Assembly: GCA_037443205.1 (NCBI GenBank)
Contig: JBBIOU010000014.1
Span: forward strand, 1 to 64,000
Source: JBBIOU01 sp037443205
Lineage (GTDB): Bacteria > Bacteroidota > Bacteroidia > Flavobacteriales_D > UBA2798
Direction of reading: 5' to 3'
Length of the DNA: 64,000 bases
Position 1 is the stretch's first letter. Each line of letters begins with the position of its first letter. Positions 44,765-54,136 of the stretch are shown piece after piece. The notes under the pieces were generated by a model that had not been told where the DNA came from, made no database searches, and worked only from the letters and a program-made list of their open reading frames with translations. The position numbers and the translations under genes were made by a program.

Positions 44765-45151
44765 ATGCCGGCAAGAATAAAATCAAATAAATCAACCCTC
44801 AAAAAACAAGAGCTTTTGGATATTGTTATTAAAGGCATGCAAGAGAAAAAAGCCAAAAACATTGTATGCCTGGATATGAAAGGATTAAAAAATGCTATCT
44901 GCAATTACTTTGTGATATGCAGTGCCGATAATTACCGGCAGGTTCAGGCAATAGCCGACTCGATAGAAGAGCATACACTAAAGTACTTGTCAGAAAAACC
45001 CTGGCATACCGAAGGTCGTAGCAATGCTAATTGGATTTTATTAGATTATATAGATGTTGTTGCCCACGTATTCTACACCGAATCGCGCGAATTTTACGGT
45101 ATTGAAAATTTATGGGCAGATGCAAAAAAAACAGAAATTGAAAGCAAATAA
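44765..45151 (+). CDS. rsfS: Ribosomal silencing factor RsfS
   Basis: The protein has 128 residues. The core has IVCLDMKGLKNAICNYFVICSADNYRQVQAIADSIEE, GRSNANWILLDYIDVVAHVF and the ending ESREFYGIENLWADA, all family signatures. RsfS binds ribosomal protein uL14 and blocks subunit joining when nutrients are scarce. It lies 4 bp before ftsH, a neighbourhood common in Bacteroidota (birA, rsfS, ftsH, cdsA). Confidence 0.95.
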   Translation: MPARIKSNKSTLKKQELLDIVIKGMQEKKAKNIVCLDMKGLKNAICNYFVICSADNYRQVQAIADSIEEHTLKYLSEKPWHTEGRSNANWILLDYIDVVAHVFYTESREFYGIENLWADAKKTEIESK

Positions 45152-45155
45152 TACC

Positions 45156-47168
45156 ATGACAGAAAACAAACACACAAACTCCAGAAAAAACCCTAAACCC
45201 CAATTTAATTTTTATTGGATTTATGCCGCTATTGGCATCATTATCATCACCTTTAATTTGCTATACATGAACAATACATCCAGCGAAACAAGCTTTGATG
45301 AATTTAAAGCAATAGCAAAAAAAGGACATGTTGAACGCATAGAAATTGTAAATGGCCGAAATGTTCAGATATACATCAGGCGCGACAGCCTGACAAGCGG
45401 CATACACAATAAAAAATTTGCCGGTAAAAAACCGGCAGGGCCTCACTATCACTTTAACTCAGGGCCTGCAGCCGAAGAGTTTAAAAAAGAACTCAATGCA
45501 CTTTTAGAATCGTTGCCGCCCGAATATCGTTTTAACTACAAATACTCAGAGCAACAAAACTGGGGCGCTGAAATATTAAGCTGGTTAATCCCTTTAATTT
45601 TACTGGTAGGAATTTGGGTATTTATTATGCGTAGAATGGGTGGTGGTGCAGCAGGTGGCGGACAAATATTTAACATAGGCCGCTCACGGGCACAATTATT
45701 CGATAAAGAAAAAAGCACCAATGTAACCTTTAACGATGTAGCCGGACTGGAAGGCGCCAAGGAAGAAATACAAGAAATAGTTGACTTTCTTAAAAACCCT
45801 AAAAAATACACCGAACTGGGCGCTAAAATACCTAAAGGTGCCTTGTTGGTTGGCCCTCCCGGCACAGGAAAAACACTTCTGGCAAAAGCCGTTGCCGGTG
45901 AAGCACAGGTACCCTTTTTCTCGCTCTCAGGTTCAGACTTTGTAGAAATGTTTGTAGGTGTGGGCGCTTCCAGAGTAAGAGATTTATTTAGACAAGCCAA
46001 AGAAAAATCGCCCTGTATTATTTTTATTGATGAAATAGATGCTATCGGTCGTGCACGCGGCAAAAGCCCCAATATGGGCGCCAATGATGAACGCGAAAAT
46101 ACCCTAAACCAACTCTTGACAGAAATGGATGGCTTTGGTACCAATAGCGGTGTAATTATATTGGCTGCCACAAACCGTGCCGATATTTTAGACCGCGCCC
46201 TGCTAAGACCCGGACGCTTTGACAGAACTATCTATGTTGACCTGCCCGACTTAAACGAACGCAAACAAATATTTGCCGTTCACTTACGGCACATTAAAAT
46301 TACCGAAGGTTTAGATGTAGATTTTTTAGCCAGACAAACACCCGGTTTTTCGGGTGCCGATATTGCAAACATCTGCAATGAAGCCGCTCTGATAGCTGCA
46401 CGTAAAAAGAAAAAAGTAGTAGAAAAACAAGATTTTTTAGATGCCGTAGACAGAGTGATTGGCGGCCTGGAAAAGAAAAACAAAATTGTTTCACCCGAAG
46501 AAAAAAAAGTAATAGCCTACCACGAGGCCGGCCATGCTACTGTTAGTTGGTTACTCGAACACGCATCGCCACTGGTAAAAGTAACTATTGTTCCCCGCGG
46601 ACAATCCTTAGGAGCAGCCTGGTACTTACCCGAAGAGCGACAAATAACCCGCACCGAACAATTACTCGATGAAATGTGTGCCACATTGGGAGGTAGAGCC
46701 GCTGAAAAAGTAATTTTTAATAAAATATCTACCGGTGCATTAAGCGACTTAGAAAGAGTTACCAAAATGAGCTATGCCATGGTTACCATTTACGGACTGA
46801 ATGAAAAACTAGGAAACATCAGCTATTACGACCCCCAGGGTGCTGAATTTACCTTTAGCAAACCCTACAGCGAAAAAACCTCCGAAATAATTGACGAAGA
46901 AGTTAGTAAACTCATAGAAAGTCAGTTTCAAAGAGCCGTAAATATATTATCCGAAAACAAAGAAAAACTTATTAAACTGGCCGAGCGACTATTGGAAAAA
47001 GAAGTAATCTTTAAAGAAGATTTGGAAAATATTTTTGGTAAACGACCCTGGGATAAAGACAATAACAATAACAACGAACAATTAAAAAATAACCAAAACA
47101 ACGAGGTAGAATGGAACCTCGATAACAAGAATCCAGAACAAGACAATAAATTAATCAATGAACCATAA
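45156..47168 (+). CDS. ftsH: ATP-dependent zinc metalloprotease FtsH
   Basis: The start at 45156 (MTENKHTNSRK) is chosen because a frame-compatible ATG 102 bases upstream lies inside rsfS. The protein has 670 residues: a membrane helix (about 19-38), a periplasmic domain, a second helix (about 145-162; LSWLIPLILLVGIWVFIM), an AAA domain with Walker A GPPGTGKT (from residue 233), Walker B IIFIDEIDAIG and second-region DRALLRPGRFDR, and an M41 peptidase domain with HEAGH (456-460). It degrades membrane and short-lived cytosolic proteins. The Asn-rich tail overlaps the next gene. Confidence 0.96.
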   Translation: MTENKHTNSRKNPKPQFNFYWIYAAIGIIIITFNLLYMNNTSSETSFDEFKAIAKKGHVERIEIVNGRNVQIYIRRDSLTSGIHNKKFAGKKPAGPHYHFNSGPAAEEFKKELNALLESLPPEYRFNYKYSEQQNWGAEILSWLIPLILLVGIWVFIMRRMGGGAAGGGQIFNIGRSRAQLFDKEKSTNVTFNDVAGLEGAKEEIQEIVDFLKNPKKYTELGAKIPKGALLVGPPGTGKTLLAKAVAGEAQVPFFSLSGSDFVEMFVGVGASRVRDLFRQAKEKSPCIIFIDEIDAIGRARGKSPNMGANDERENTLNQLLTEMDGFGTNSGVIILAATNRADILDRALLRPGRFDRTIYVDLPDLNERKQIFAVHLRHIKITEGLDVDFLARQTPGFSGADIANICNEAALIAARKKKKVVEKQDFLDAVDRVIGGLEKKNKIVSPEEKKVIAYHEAGHATVSWLLEHASPLVKVTIVPRGQSLGAAWYLPEERQITRTEQLLDEMCATLGGRAAEKVIFNKISTGALSDLERVTKMSYAMVTIYGLNEKLGNISYYDPQGAEFTFSKPYSEKTSEIIDEEVSKLIESQFQRAVNILSENKEKLIKLAERLLEKEVIFKEDLENIFGKRPWDKDNNNNNEQLKNNQNNEVEWNLDNKNPEQDNKLINEP

Positions 47169-47373
47169 CTGGGTAAAAATATATTCAGGCGAAAAATCAA
47201 TCTCTATGCAAATACTTCAGATTATGCTGCAGGAACAAAATATTGAAGTACTTGCCATGAATAAAGCCGACAACCTTATTACCCACAGCGGAATAATTGA
47301 ATTGTATGTACCTAAAGATAAATACCTAAGCGCCCTTGCCATTGTAAATAAAAACAAATACCAATTAAACTAA
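47158..47373 (+). CDS. DUF2007-family small protein
   Basis: The protein has 71 residues. WVKIYSGEKSISMQILQIMLQEQNIEVLAMNKADN and the closing IELYVPKDKYLSALAIVNK match PF09413 (a putative signal-transducing or inhibitor-like ACT-type fold). It starts 11 bp inside ftsH and ends one base before cdsA, so translation is probably coupled. The function is unknown; constant placement beside FtsH suggests, but does not show, a link. Confidence 0.8.
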   Translation: MNHNWVKIYSGEKSISMQILQIMLQEQNIEVLAMNKADNLITHSGIIELYVPKDKYLSALAIVNKNKYQLN

Positions 47374-47374
47374 T

Positions 47375-48202
47375 ATGTTTACCCGGGCAATCAGTGGTAT
47401 ATTATTCTTGCTTGTAGTTATTTCTGCCATTATCTATTCTAATTACACCCTGCTTTTGCTTTTTATGGTAATTATTGCAGGTGCATCATTTGAATTAAGT
47501 AAACTGCTTAACGCAATTTACAAAACTAATATTAACTCTTTTTGGGTAGCCCTCTTACCCACACTAATATATTTAATTTTAATGTTATTATTCATGGATT
47601 TATACGATAGAAAATACGAATTAATTTTACTGCTTACATTACTTTCATTATTTTTTATTCCATTATACACAGCCATATTTTTTTTTAAAGACAATATACT
47701 GTCATATATCTTTTCTACTTATTTCAGTATGTTGTATATCTTATTACCATTTTTATTTTTAACTCTCGGCCACAAACCCGGTAAACTTATACCTAATTAT
47801 AATTACAGCTATTACCTGTCATTTTTTATATTAATTTGGGTAAATGATACTTTTGCATACCTGAGCGGAAAATTTACGGGCAAACACAAGCTATACGAAA
47901 ACATATCACCCAATAAAACCATAGAAGGTTTTATAGGCGGCATTATTTTTACCATTAGTGCTGGATTTGTTTTAAAAAATTTACATTGGATAGAAGTAAG
48001 TAACCCTGTAAATATTATCGCACTTTGTTTACTGATTTCGATTAGCGCTACCTTGGGTGATTTATTTGAATCCAAACTGAAAAGAATGGCCGGAGTAAAA
48101 GATTCAGGAAATATTATGCCCGGTCATGGCGGTTTTTTAGACCGTTTTGACGGATTGTTGTTTGCTGCACCTGTTTACATAATATTTAGTAACCTTTTTT
48201 GA
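47375..48202 (+). CDS. cdsA: Phosphatidate cytidylyltransferase
   Basis: This 275-residue inner-membrane enzyme makes CDP-diacylglycerol from phosphatidate and CTP. About eight helices are present. The CDS signature is complete at the C-terminal side: WVNDTFAYLSGKFTGKHKLYENISPNKTIEGFIGG and SATLGDLFESKLKRMAGVKDSGNIMPGHGGFLDRFDG. It closes the rsfS-ftsH-DUF2007-cdsA run. Confidence 0.96.
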   Translation: MFTRAISGILFLLVVISAIIYSNYTLLLLFMVIIAGASFELSKLLNAIYKTNINSFWVALLPTLIYLILMLLFMDLYDRKYELILLLTLLSLFFIPLYTAIFFFKDNILSYIFSTYFSMLYILLPFLFLTLGHKPGKLIPNYNYSYYLSFFILIWVNDTFAYLSGKFTGKHKLYENISPNKTIEGFIGGIIFTISAGFVLKNLHWIEVSNPVNIIALCLLISISATLGDLFESKLKRMAGVKDSGNIMPGHGGFLDRFDGLLFAAPVYIIFSNLF

Positions 48203-48212
48203 TAATTAACTT

Positions 48213-48641
48213 ATGAACGTAACCGTAAAAAGAGCCGATAATAAAAAATTTCATCTCATTGCAAAAAATACTACCGGTAACGAAATACACATGGATGCAA
48301 ATCCGACTCTGGGAGGAGAAAACAAAGGAGCACGCCCCATGGAAATGCTGCTGATGGCTTTAGGCGGCTGCAGTGCTATAGACATCATTAATATACTAAA
48401 CAAACAACGCAGCAACGAATTTGAATTAGAAATAGAAATAAACGGCCAAAGACAAACCGGCAAAGAACCTTCGCCTTTTGAAATGATAGACATACTATTT
48501 ATTTTTAACGGTAAATTAGAAATTGAAAAAGTAAAAAGAGCCGTAAATTTATCCGTAGAAAAATACTGCTCGGTAGCTAAAACTCTAGAAAAAACTGCTC
48601 AAATAAACTACCGCATAAAATTGAATAACCAAATGCTCTAA
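48213..48641 (+). CDS. OsmC-family peroxiredoxin-like protein
   Basis: The protein has 142 residues. MLLMALGGCSAIDIINILNKQR holds the first conserved Cys, and LSVEKYCSVAKTLEKTAQINY the second. Both lie at the positions of the OsmC/YhfA peroxidatic and resolving cysteines. Members reduce organic hydroperoxides or have unknown thiol roles. It begins 10 bp after cdsA and 15 bp before the sulfhydrylase gene, so it may belong to the same transcript. Confidence 0.88.
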   Translation: MNVTVKRADNKKFHLIAKNTTGNEIHMDANPTLGGENKGARPMEMLLMALGGCSAIDIINILNKQRSNEFELEIEINGQRQTGKEPSPFEMIDILFIFNGKLEIEKVKRAVNLSVEKYCSVAKTLEKTAQINYRIKLNNQML

Positions 48642-48656
48642 GTAATATTACAACAA

Positions 48657-49829
48657 ATGAAAAACGAAGTAACAAAAGCCATACGCACGCAAATAAAAAG
48701 TACACACGCTAAAGAACACAGCACACCATTATATCTAACCTCCAGTTTTACTTTTGATGATTCGGAAGAAATGCGCGCAGCCTTTGCCGATGAAATTGAA
48801 AGACCTATATACAGCCGTTTTTCTAATCCTAACTGCGATGAGTTTATAGAAAAAATTTGCTTAATGGAAGAAACAGAAGCCGGTTATGCCACAGCCTCGG
48901 GCATGGCTGCTATCTTTGCAACCTTTGCTGCTTTTTGTAAAAGCGGTGATAATATTGTTTCCTGCAAATCGGTGTTTGGAGCCACACACACTATCTTAAC
49001 AAAAATTTTACCTAAATGGAATATTTCTACTACCTATGTGGATGTAAATGCCGATAAAAATACCTGGTTAAATGCCATAAATAATAACACCCGATTGTTA
49101 TATATTGAAAACCCTACTAACCCCGGTATAGATATTTTAGATTTGGAAATGCTCGGAGAAATTTGCCGGCAAAAAAAAATACTTTATGTAGTTGACAATT
49201 GTTTTGCTACGCCTTGTTTGCAAAAACCGGTGCGCTACGGAGCAGATTTAATTATACATTCGGCTACTAAGTTTATTGACGGGCAAGGCAGAGTAAACGG
49301 AGGTATTATAACCGGCAAAAAAGCATTTATCAAAGAGATATATAACTTTTGTCGCAGCACCGGTCCTGCTTTATCGCCATTTAATGCATGGGTCTTATCC
49401 AAAAGTCTCGAAACACTTTCCTTACGCATGGAAAAACACAGTCAAAACGCTCTTATAACCGCCCAATATCTTGCAAAAGAAACAAATAAAATTACCTCCG
49501 TAAAATACCCGTTTTTACCCTCACACCCACAATATCAATTAGCCACTAAACAAATGAAAGCCGGAGGTGCGCTGATAAGTTTTGAACTTAAGCAAGGACT
49601 TAGTGCCGGACAAAAATTTTTAAATGCACTACGCTTATGTTCTCTTACTGCAAATTTGGGCGATACCAGAACAATTATTACGCACCCTGCCTCTACTACT
49701 CACGCAAAATTAACTCTGCAGGAAAGATTAGAAACCGGAATCACAGACGGATTAATTCGAATATCGGTTGGGCTGGAAGATGTTGATGATATTATAGGCG
49801 ACATACAACAAGCCCTTGATAAAATCTAA
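48657..49829 (+). CDS. metZ: Cys/Met-metabolism PLP enzyme, likely O-succinylhomoserine sulfhydrylase
   Basis: The protein has 390 residues of the cystathionine gamma-synthase-like fold type I PLP family. Motifs are RFSNPNCDEFIEKICLMEETEAGYATASGMAAIFATFAAF, the VDNCFATPCLQKP strand, PLP-Lys in IHSATKFIDGQGRVNGG, SLGDT-like ANLGDTRTIITHPASTTHA and ISVGLED. These fit a homoserine sulfhydrylase of methionine synthesis. Cystathionine gamma-synthase cannot be excluded. Confidence 0.85.
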   Translation: MKNEVTKAIRTQIKSTHAKEHSTPLYLTSSFTFDDSEEMRAAFADEIERPIYSRFSNPNCDEFIEKICLMEETEAGYATASGMAAIFATFAAFCKSGDNIVSCKSVFGATHTILTKILPKWNISTTYVDVNADKNTWLNAINNNTRLLYIENPTNPGIDILDLEMLGEICRQKKILYVVDNCFATPCLQKPVRYGADLIIHSATKFIDGQGRVNGGIITGKKAFIKEIYNFCRSTGPALSPFNAWVLSKSLETLSLRMEKHSQNALITAQYLAKETNKITSVKYPFLPSHPQYQLATKQMKAGGALISFELKQGLSAGQKFLNALRLCSLTANLGDTRTIITHPASTTHAKLTLQERLETGITDGLIRISVGLEDVDDIIGDIQQALDKI

Positions 49830-49850
49830 TATTAACAACCGGTAAGTTAT

Positions 49851-51128
49851 TTAATAGTTGTATTTATTTTTCCATCTGTTTTTAAGAAATTGCCTTAGTT
49901 CTTCTTCTCGCGGATTTTTACCGGGATCGTAAAATTTAGTATTTTTAATTTCATCCGGTAAATACTCCTGCTCAAAAAAATTATTTTCGTAATTATGAGC
50001 GTACTTATAATCTTTACCATATCCCAACTCTTTCATCAGATAGGTAGGCGCATTGCGCAAATGAAGCGGGACCGGCAAGTTTGGATATTTTACAACCGCC
50101 TGTTGCGCATTATTGATAGCCTGATAAGAAGCGTTACTCTTTGGCGAACAAGCTAAATAAACCGCACATTGCGACAAAATTATTCTGGCTTCGGGCCAAC
50201 CTATAACATTAACAGCCTGAAAAGTATTATTGGCTAAAATCATAGCAGTAGGGTTAGCATTGCCTATATCTTCGGATGCTAAGATTAACATTCTGCGGGC
50301 AATAAAAGAGGGGTCTTCTCCGGCTTCAACCATTCGCGCCAGCCAGTAAACTGCAGCATTGGGATCGCTGCCACGCATAGACTTTATAAAGGCAGAAATT
50401 ATATCATAATGTTGCTCACCTGTTTTATCATAAAGCGATAAATTTTGTTGAATACTTTTTTCAACCAAATCGTTGGTAATTATAATTTCGGTACCATCGT
50501 AGGTATTCACTACCAACTCTAAGGCATTTAATAATTTACGGGCATCTCCACCCGAAAAAGCAATAAGCGCATCTGTTTCCTCCAAAATAATTTTTTGTCG
50601 GGCTAAAAATTTATCCGTTTTTATAGCCTTATGTAAAAGTGCTTCTAATTGATTTTTTTCTAAATGTTTTAAAGTATAAACCTGACAGCGCGACAATAAA
50701 GCAGGAATAACTTCAAAGGAAGGGTTTTCGGTGGTAGCACCTATCAAAGTTATTATACCTTGTTCAACTGCTCCCAGCAAGGAATCTTGCTGAGATTTAC
50801 TGAAACGATGAATTTCATCAATAAATAAAACCGGATTTTGTGCTACAAACAAATCGCGGGCTTTAACTTTATCTATCACCTCGCGCACATCTTTAACTCC
50901 CGAATTTATTGCACTAAGGGTATAAAAAGGTTTATTTAATTCTTTGGCCAACAAACGGGCTAAGGTAGTTTTTCCTACTCCCGGAGGGCCCCACAAAATC
51001 ATCGAAGGCAATATACCATTGGCAATTGCACGTTGTAACACAGAATTTACTCCAACAATATGTTCCTGGCCTGCATAATCTTGCAATTTTTCAGGCCGCA
51101 TACGCTCGGCTAAGGGAATTGATTGCAT
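49851..51128 (-). CDS. rarA: Replication-associated recombination protein A (RarA/MgsA)
   Basis: The protein has 425 residues. The AAA+ ATPase carries ERMRPEKLQDYAGQEHIVG, Walker A GPPGVGKTTLARLLAKE, Walker B LFIDEIHRFSKSQQD, sensor GATTENPSFEV, and the MgsA C-terminal domain (MVEAGEDPSFIARRMLILASEDIGNANP, VKYPNLPVPLHLRNAPTYLMKELGYGKDYKY). It works at stalled forks with SSB. A TAACTTAG -7-like box lies at 51133-51140, giving a very short leader. Confidence 0.96.
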   Translation of the reverse strand: MQSIPLAERMRPEKLQDYAGQEHIVGVNSVLQRAIANGILPSMILWGPPGVGKTTLARLLAKELNKPFYTLSAINSGVKDVREVIDKVKARDLFVAQNPVLFIDEIHRFSKSQQDSLLGAVEQGIITLIGATTENPSFEVIPALLSRCQVYTLKHLEKNQLEALLHKAIKTDKFLARQKIILEETDALIAFSGGDARKLLNALELVVNTYDGTEIIITNDLVEKSIQQNLSLYDKTGEQHYDIISAFIKSMRGSDPNAAVYWLARMVEAGEDPSFIARRMLILASEDIGNANPTAMILANNTFQAVNVIGWPEARIILSQCAVYLACSPKSNASYQAINNAQQAVVKYPNLPVPLHLRNAPTYLMKELGYGKDYKYAHNYENNFFEQEYLPDEIKNTKFYDPGKNPREEELRQFLKNRWKNKYNY

Positions 51129-51142
51129 CGTGCTAAGTTACC

Positions 51143-51249
51143 AATAATTCAGATAACTAATACTGAATGTGCCGGATGGTGAGTGCATTGGGTTATAGGC
51201 CATCAGGCGAGCGTTACGTTTACAAATGCATAATTGCGGATAACCGGGG
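51143..51249 (+). repeat. Degenerate relative of the 133-bp interspersed repeat
   Basis: It shares GAGTG, GGGTTAT, CATCAGGCGAGC, a TTACG stretch and the closing GCGGATAAC with copies A and B. The left end reads ATTCAG...CTAATACTGAAT. The latter is the reverse complement of ATTCAGTATTAG at the left end of copy A. Confidence 0.5.
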
Positions 51250-51288
51250 ATAAACTTTTGGTTGTCAAAAACAATTTACAGAATTCCA

Positions 51289-51317
51289 TTTGTAACACAG
51301 GCTTATTTCTACTTTTG
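51289..51317 (+). promoter_or_regulatory. Promoter of the SGNH-SGNH-MBOAT operon
   Basis: TTTG (51289-51292), 17 bases, TACTTTTG (51310-51317), then only 9 bp to the ATG at 51327. Strong consensus; implies a very short leader. Confidence 0.6.
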
Positions 51318-51326
51318 TATGAAAGA

Positions 51327-52829
51327 ATGAATCAACTTAAGCCACATCATGTATTGTTATTTACCATAGGGGTATTTTTACCGCTGTTGGCTTTGATGTT
51401 TGTGGTCCCTGATAGTGGATTTGAATTTGGTAGCCTTACCCTCAAATATCCTACAGCTGATAAGTTTTTTAATCAAGCTAGAACACAAAAGAAAGATATA
51501 AGCGACATATTGGCCAAAGTTGATACTACCCTCAATGACATTGATACCACTAAAAATCAAATTAAACACAAAAACACTGATAGCGATTTAGGAAATCCCA
51601 GCGATACTTCTGAAATAAAAACAGGAAATGTAACTCAACGCATAGAATTTGGACCTGAGGGAGCAAGTATTTTATATCCGTTTTTTGCAAAGATGCGCAA
51701 TGCCTCTAAAGAAAAAAAAACCATACGCATCTTACATTATGGCGACTCGCAGATAGAAGGCGACCGCATAACAGCGTTTATTAGAGGTAAACTGCAAAGT
51801 AAATTCGGAGGAAGTGGCCCCGGACTTATACCTGCCTATAATCAATACCACACAGTAAGTTTTACACAAACTCTTTCATCAAATTTTAAACGCTACACGG
51901 CATTTGGAAATGTTGATAAAAAAGTGAAACATAAAAAATACGGTGTCATGGTATCTTTTGCCAGATTTACCGATATAATAGAAGATAGCCTGATAGCTAC
52001 ACTAAACAACAGCGAAGGCTGGATAGAAATAGCACCGCATAAGTCGGCTCACGGACATGCTAAATCTTTTAATCGCATACGGATGTTTTATGGAAATTGC
52101 AAAACAACCACCTCATTAAAAGTATATAAAGATGGTGAATTAATACATGAAGACACACTGATACCGGACGGCAATTATCACATTTTTGAATTACGGTTTA
52201 ATGAAACACCCCAATCACTCAAATATGTATTTGTAAGTAAAAGCAGCCCCGACATTTATGCTTTTAGCCTGGATGGCACCTTGGGTATAGCTATAGATAA
52301 CATAGCCATGCGCGGTTCATCAGGTACATTTTTAGGGCAATGCGACCAAAGTTTAATGAAACGTATGTATGATGATTTGGGCGTAGAACTTTTTATTATG
52401 CAGTTTGGCGGAAATGTTATGCCCTATTTAGATGACGAAAAAGAACTGAAACAATATGCAGGATATTTTGAATCGCAGTTGCACACACTCCGCAGGCTAA
52501 GACCTTCGGCATGTATTTTGGTTATTGGGCCATCAGATATGTCGGTAAAAGATGGTGAAGAATACAAAACCTATCCGCTGTTACCTTTGCTTGTACAACA
52601 ATTAAAAGAAGCTGCTTTTAAAGCTCGGGCAGGGTATTGGGATATGTATAGCGCCATGGGCGGTGAAAACTCTATGCCTACCTGGGTTGAAAAAGAACTG
52701 GCGTCACCCGATTATATACATTTTTCACCGTCAGGAGCAAGATACATAGCTCAGATGTTTTATGATGCATTTATATTAGAATATAAAAAATTTGAAACTC
52801 ATAACACCGCGCAAGAACACAACCCCTAA
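51327..52829 (+). CDS. Membrane-anchored SGNH/GDSL hydrolase (polysaccharide acetylation type)
   Basis: The start at 51327 is chosen because it follows the promoter and opens into MNQLKPHHVLLFTIGVFLPLLALMFVV, a signal anchor. The protein has 500 residues. SGNH blocks are LHYGDSQIEGDR (nucleophile Ser), FGGNV (Asn), and DYIHFSPSGARYIA (Asp-x-x-His). A beta-sandwich insert lies between. The arrangement resembles periplasmic partners of MBOAT acyltransferases (AlgJ/AlgX-like). It overlaps the next gene by one base (TAATG). Confidence 0.85.
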   Translation: MNQLKPHHVLLFTIGVFLPLLALMFVVPDSGFEFGSLTLKYPTADKFFNQARTQKKDISDILAKVDTTLNDIDTTKNQIKHKNTDSDLGNPSDTSEIKTGNVTQRIEFGPEGASILYPFFAKMRNASKEKKTIRILHYGDSQIEGDRITAFIRGKLQSKFGGSGPGLIPAYNQYHTVSFTQTLSSNFKRYTAFGNVDKKVKHKKYGVMVSFARFTDIIEDSLIATLNNSEGWIEIAPHKSAHGHAKSFNRIRMFYGNCKTTTSLKVYKDGELIHEDTLIPDGNYHIFELRFNETPQSLKYVFVSKSSPDIYAFSLDGTLGIAIDNIAMRGSSGTFLGQCDQSLMKRMYDDLGVELFIMQFGGNVMPYLDDEKELKQYAGYFESQLHTLRRLRPSACILVIGPSDMSVKDGEEYKTYPLLPLLVQQLKEAAFKARAGYWDMYSAMGGENSMPTWVEKELASPDYIHFSPSGARYIAQMFYDAFILEYKKFETHNTAQEHNP

Positions 52830-54136
52830 TGAAAAAAATTATTGCTCATATTATTTTTTTATTTCTGTTTTACCGGGCTTACAGCCAACCTGAATCTTTT
52901 TTAGATACAACCGATACCTTAATGGGGATAATAGACTCTTCAACAGCAACAAGTTATCCCTTTATAAAATTTAGCGAAAACCGATATATTTTTTACTCTC
53001 AACCGGCAAATGCCTGGATACGCTTACACGGAAAAATGGATAGCTTAATTAATTACCGAAAAAGCCAGGTAGTAATTTATCATATTGGCGGTTCGCATAT
53101 ACAAGCTGACCATTATACAAACAAAGTAAGAACTCATCTAAATACTTATTGGCCCAATTTAAATGGCCCTAAAGGAATCATCTTCCCATATACGGTTGCG
53201 GGCACCAATAATCCGTGGAGTTATATATCAGAGCACACCGGTAAATGGCAGGCACATAAAAATGTTGATCGCAAAGACACAACCAAACTTGGATTACTGG
53301 GTATTGCAGTAAGTACTAACGATTCTTTAGCCTCTATCAAAATGTATTACAGAAAAAGCGAAGAACGTAAACCTAAATTTCATAAAGTAAAAGTTTACCA
53401 TAACATAGGTTACCATAACTATAATTTATTTTGGTCGGATAGCACTAATGTCAAACAAATTTATCATGATGCACTTACAGGATACACAGAATTTATTTTA
53501 AAAAATGAAACAGACACTTTTTGTATTTTAGCAATTCGAAAAAATACAGACACCTCATCGCGCTTTATTTTTTATGGAACAGAATTACTAAGCAATGAAC
53601 CGGGTGTAATTTATAATTCGATTGGTGTAAACGGAGCATCATTTACCTCGTATTTAAAGTGTGTTGATTTTGAAAAACAACTTGCAGTTTTAAAACCCGA
53701 TTTATTTATAATTTCTATTGGTACCAACGATGCCAATGTTCCCTACGATGATTTTAGACCTGAAATATATAAAGCAAATTACGAAGCTTTAATTAAACGT
53801 ATATTAAACGCGAACCCTAATGCTGCAATTTTGTTAACCGTACCCAACGATGCTTACTATTACAGAAGATACCCGAATAAAAATATTCCTCGCGTAAGAG
53901 ATGTAATTATTGAATTAGCCACTCAATACGGATTTGCCGTATGGGATTTTTTTAGCATCATGGGAGGATTAGGCTCGTCACAAAACTGGTATAAAAACAA
54001 TTTAATGATTAAGGATAGAATACATTTTACTTACCAGGGCTACCTGTTAAAAGGTGATTTATTTTTTGAAGCATTTTTAAAATATATGGACGAATTTGAA
54101 TACAGAAAAATAGCCGAAAAAAACAATAAGAACTAG
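52829..54136 (+). CDS. Second secreted SGNH/GDSL hydrolase-like protein
   Basis: The protein has 435 residues with a signal peptide (ending YRAYSQ). The nucleophile block is a variant, IYHIGGSHIQADHY (GGS instead of GDS). Block with Asn is SIGTNDANVPYDDF, and the Asp/His block is DRIHFTYQGYLLKGDLFFEAF. The Ser-Asp-His set is therefore complete. It is similar in layout to the upstream protein and probably arose by duplication. It is coupled to the MBOAT gene by a one-base overlap (TAGTG). A role in transferring or removing acyl groups on an exported glycan is inferred. Confidence 0.82.
   Translation: MKKIIAHIIFLFLFYRAYSQPESFLDTTDTLMGIIDSSTATSYPFIKFSENRYIFYSQPANAWIRLHGKMDSLINYRKSQVVIYHIGGSHIQADHYTNKVRTHLNTYWPNLNGPKGIIFPYTVAGTNNPWSYISEHTGKWQAHKNVDRKDTTKLGLLGIAVSTNDSLASIKMYYRKSEERKPKFHKVKVYHNIGYHNYNLFWSDSTNVKQIYHDALTGYTEFILKNETDTFCILAIRKNTDTSSRFIFYGTELLSNEPGVIYNSIGVNGASFTSYLKCVDFEKQLAVLKPDLFIISIGTNDANVPYDDFRPEIYKANYEALIKRILNANPNAAILLTVPNDAYYYRRYPNKNIPRVRDVIIELATQYGFAVWDFFSIMGGLGSSQNWYKNNLMIKDRIHFTYQGYLLKGDLFFEAFLKYMDEFEYRKIAEKNNKN

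Noticed and set aside
45054..45155. Longer start for FtsH
   Set aside because: It lies inside rsfS in another frame; FtsH normally starts shortly before its first membrane helix, as at 45156.
45536..46171. 211-residue minus-strand frame inside ftsH
   Set aside because: It is entirely antisense to conserved FtsH coding sequence; a shadow of codon bias.
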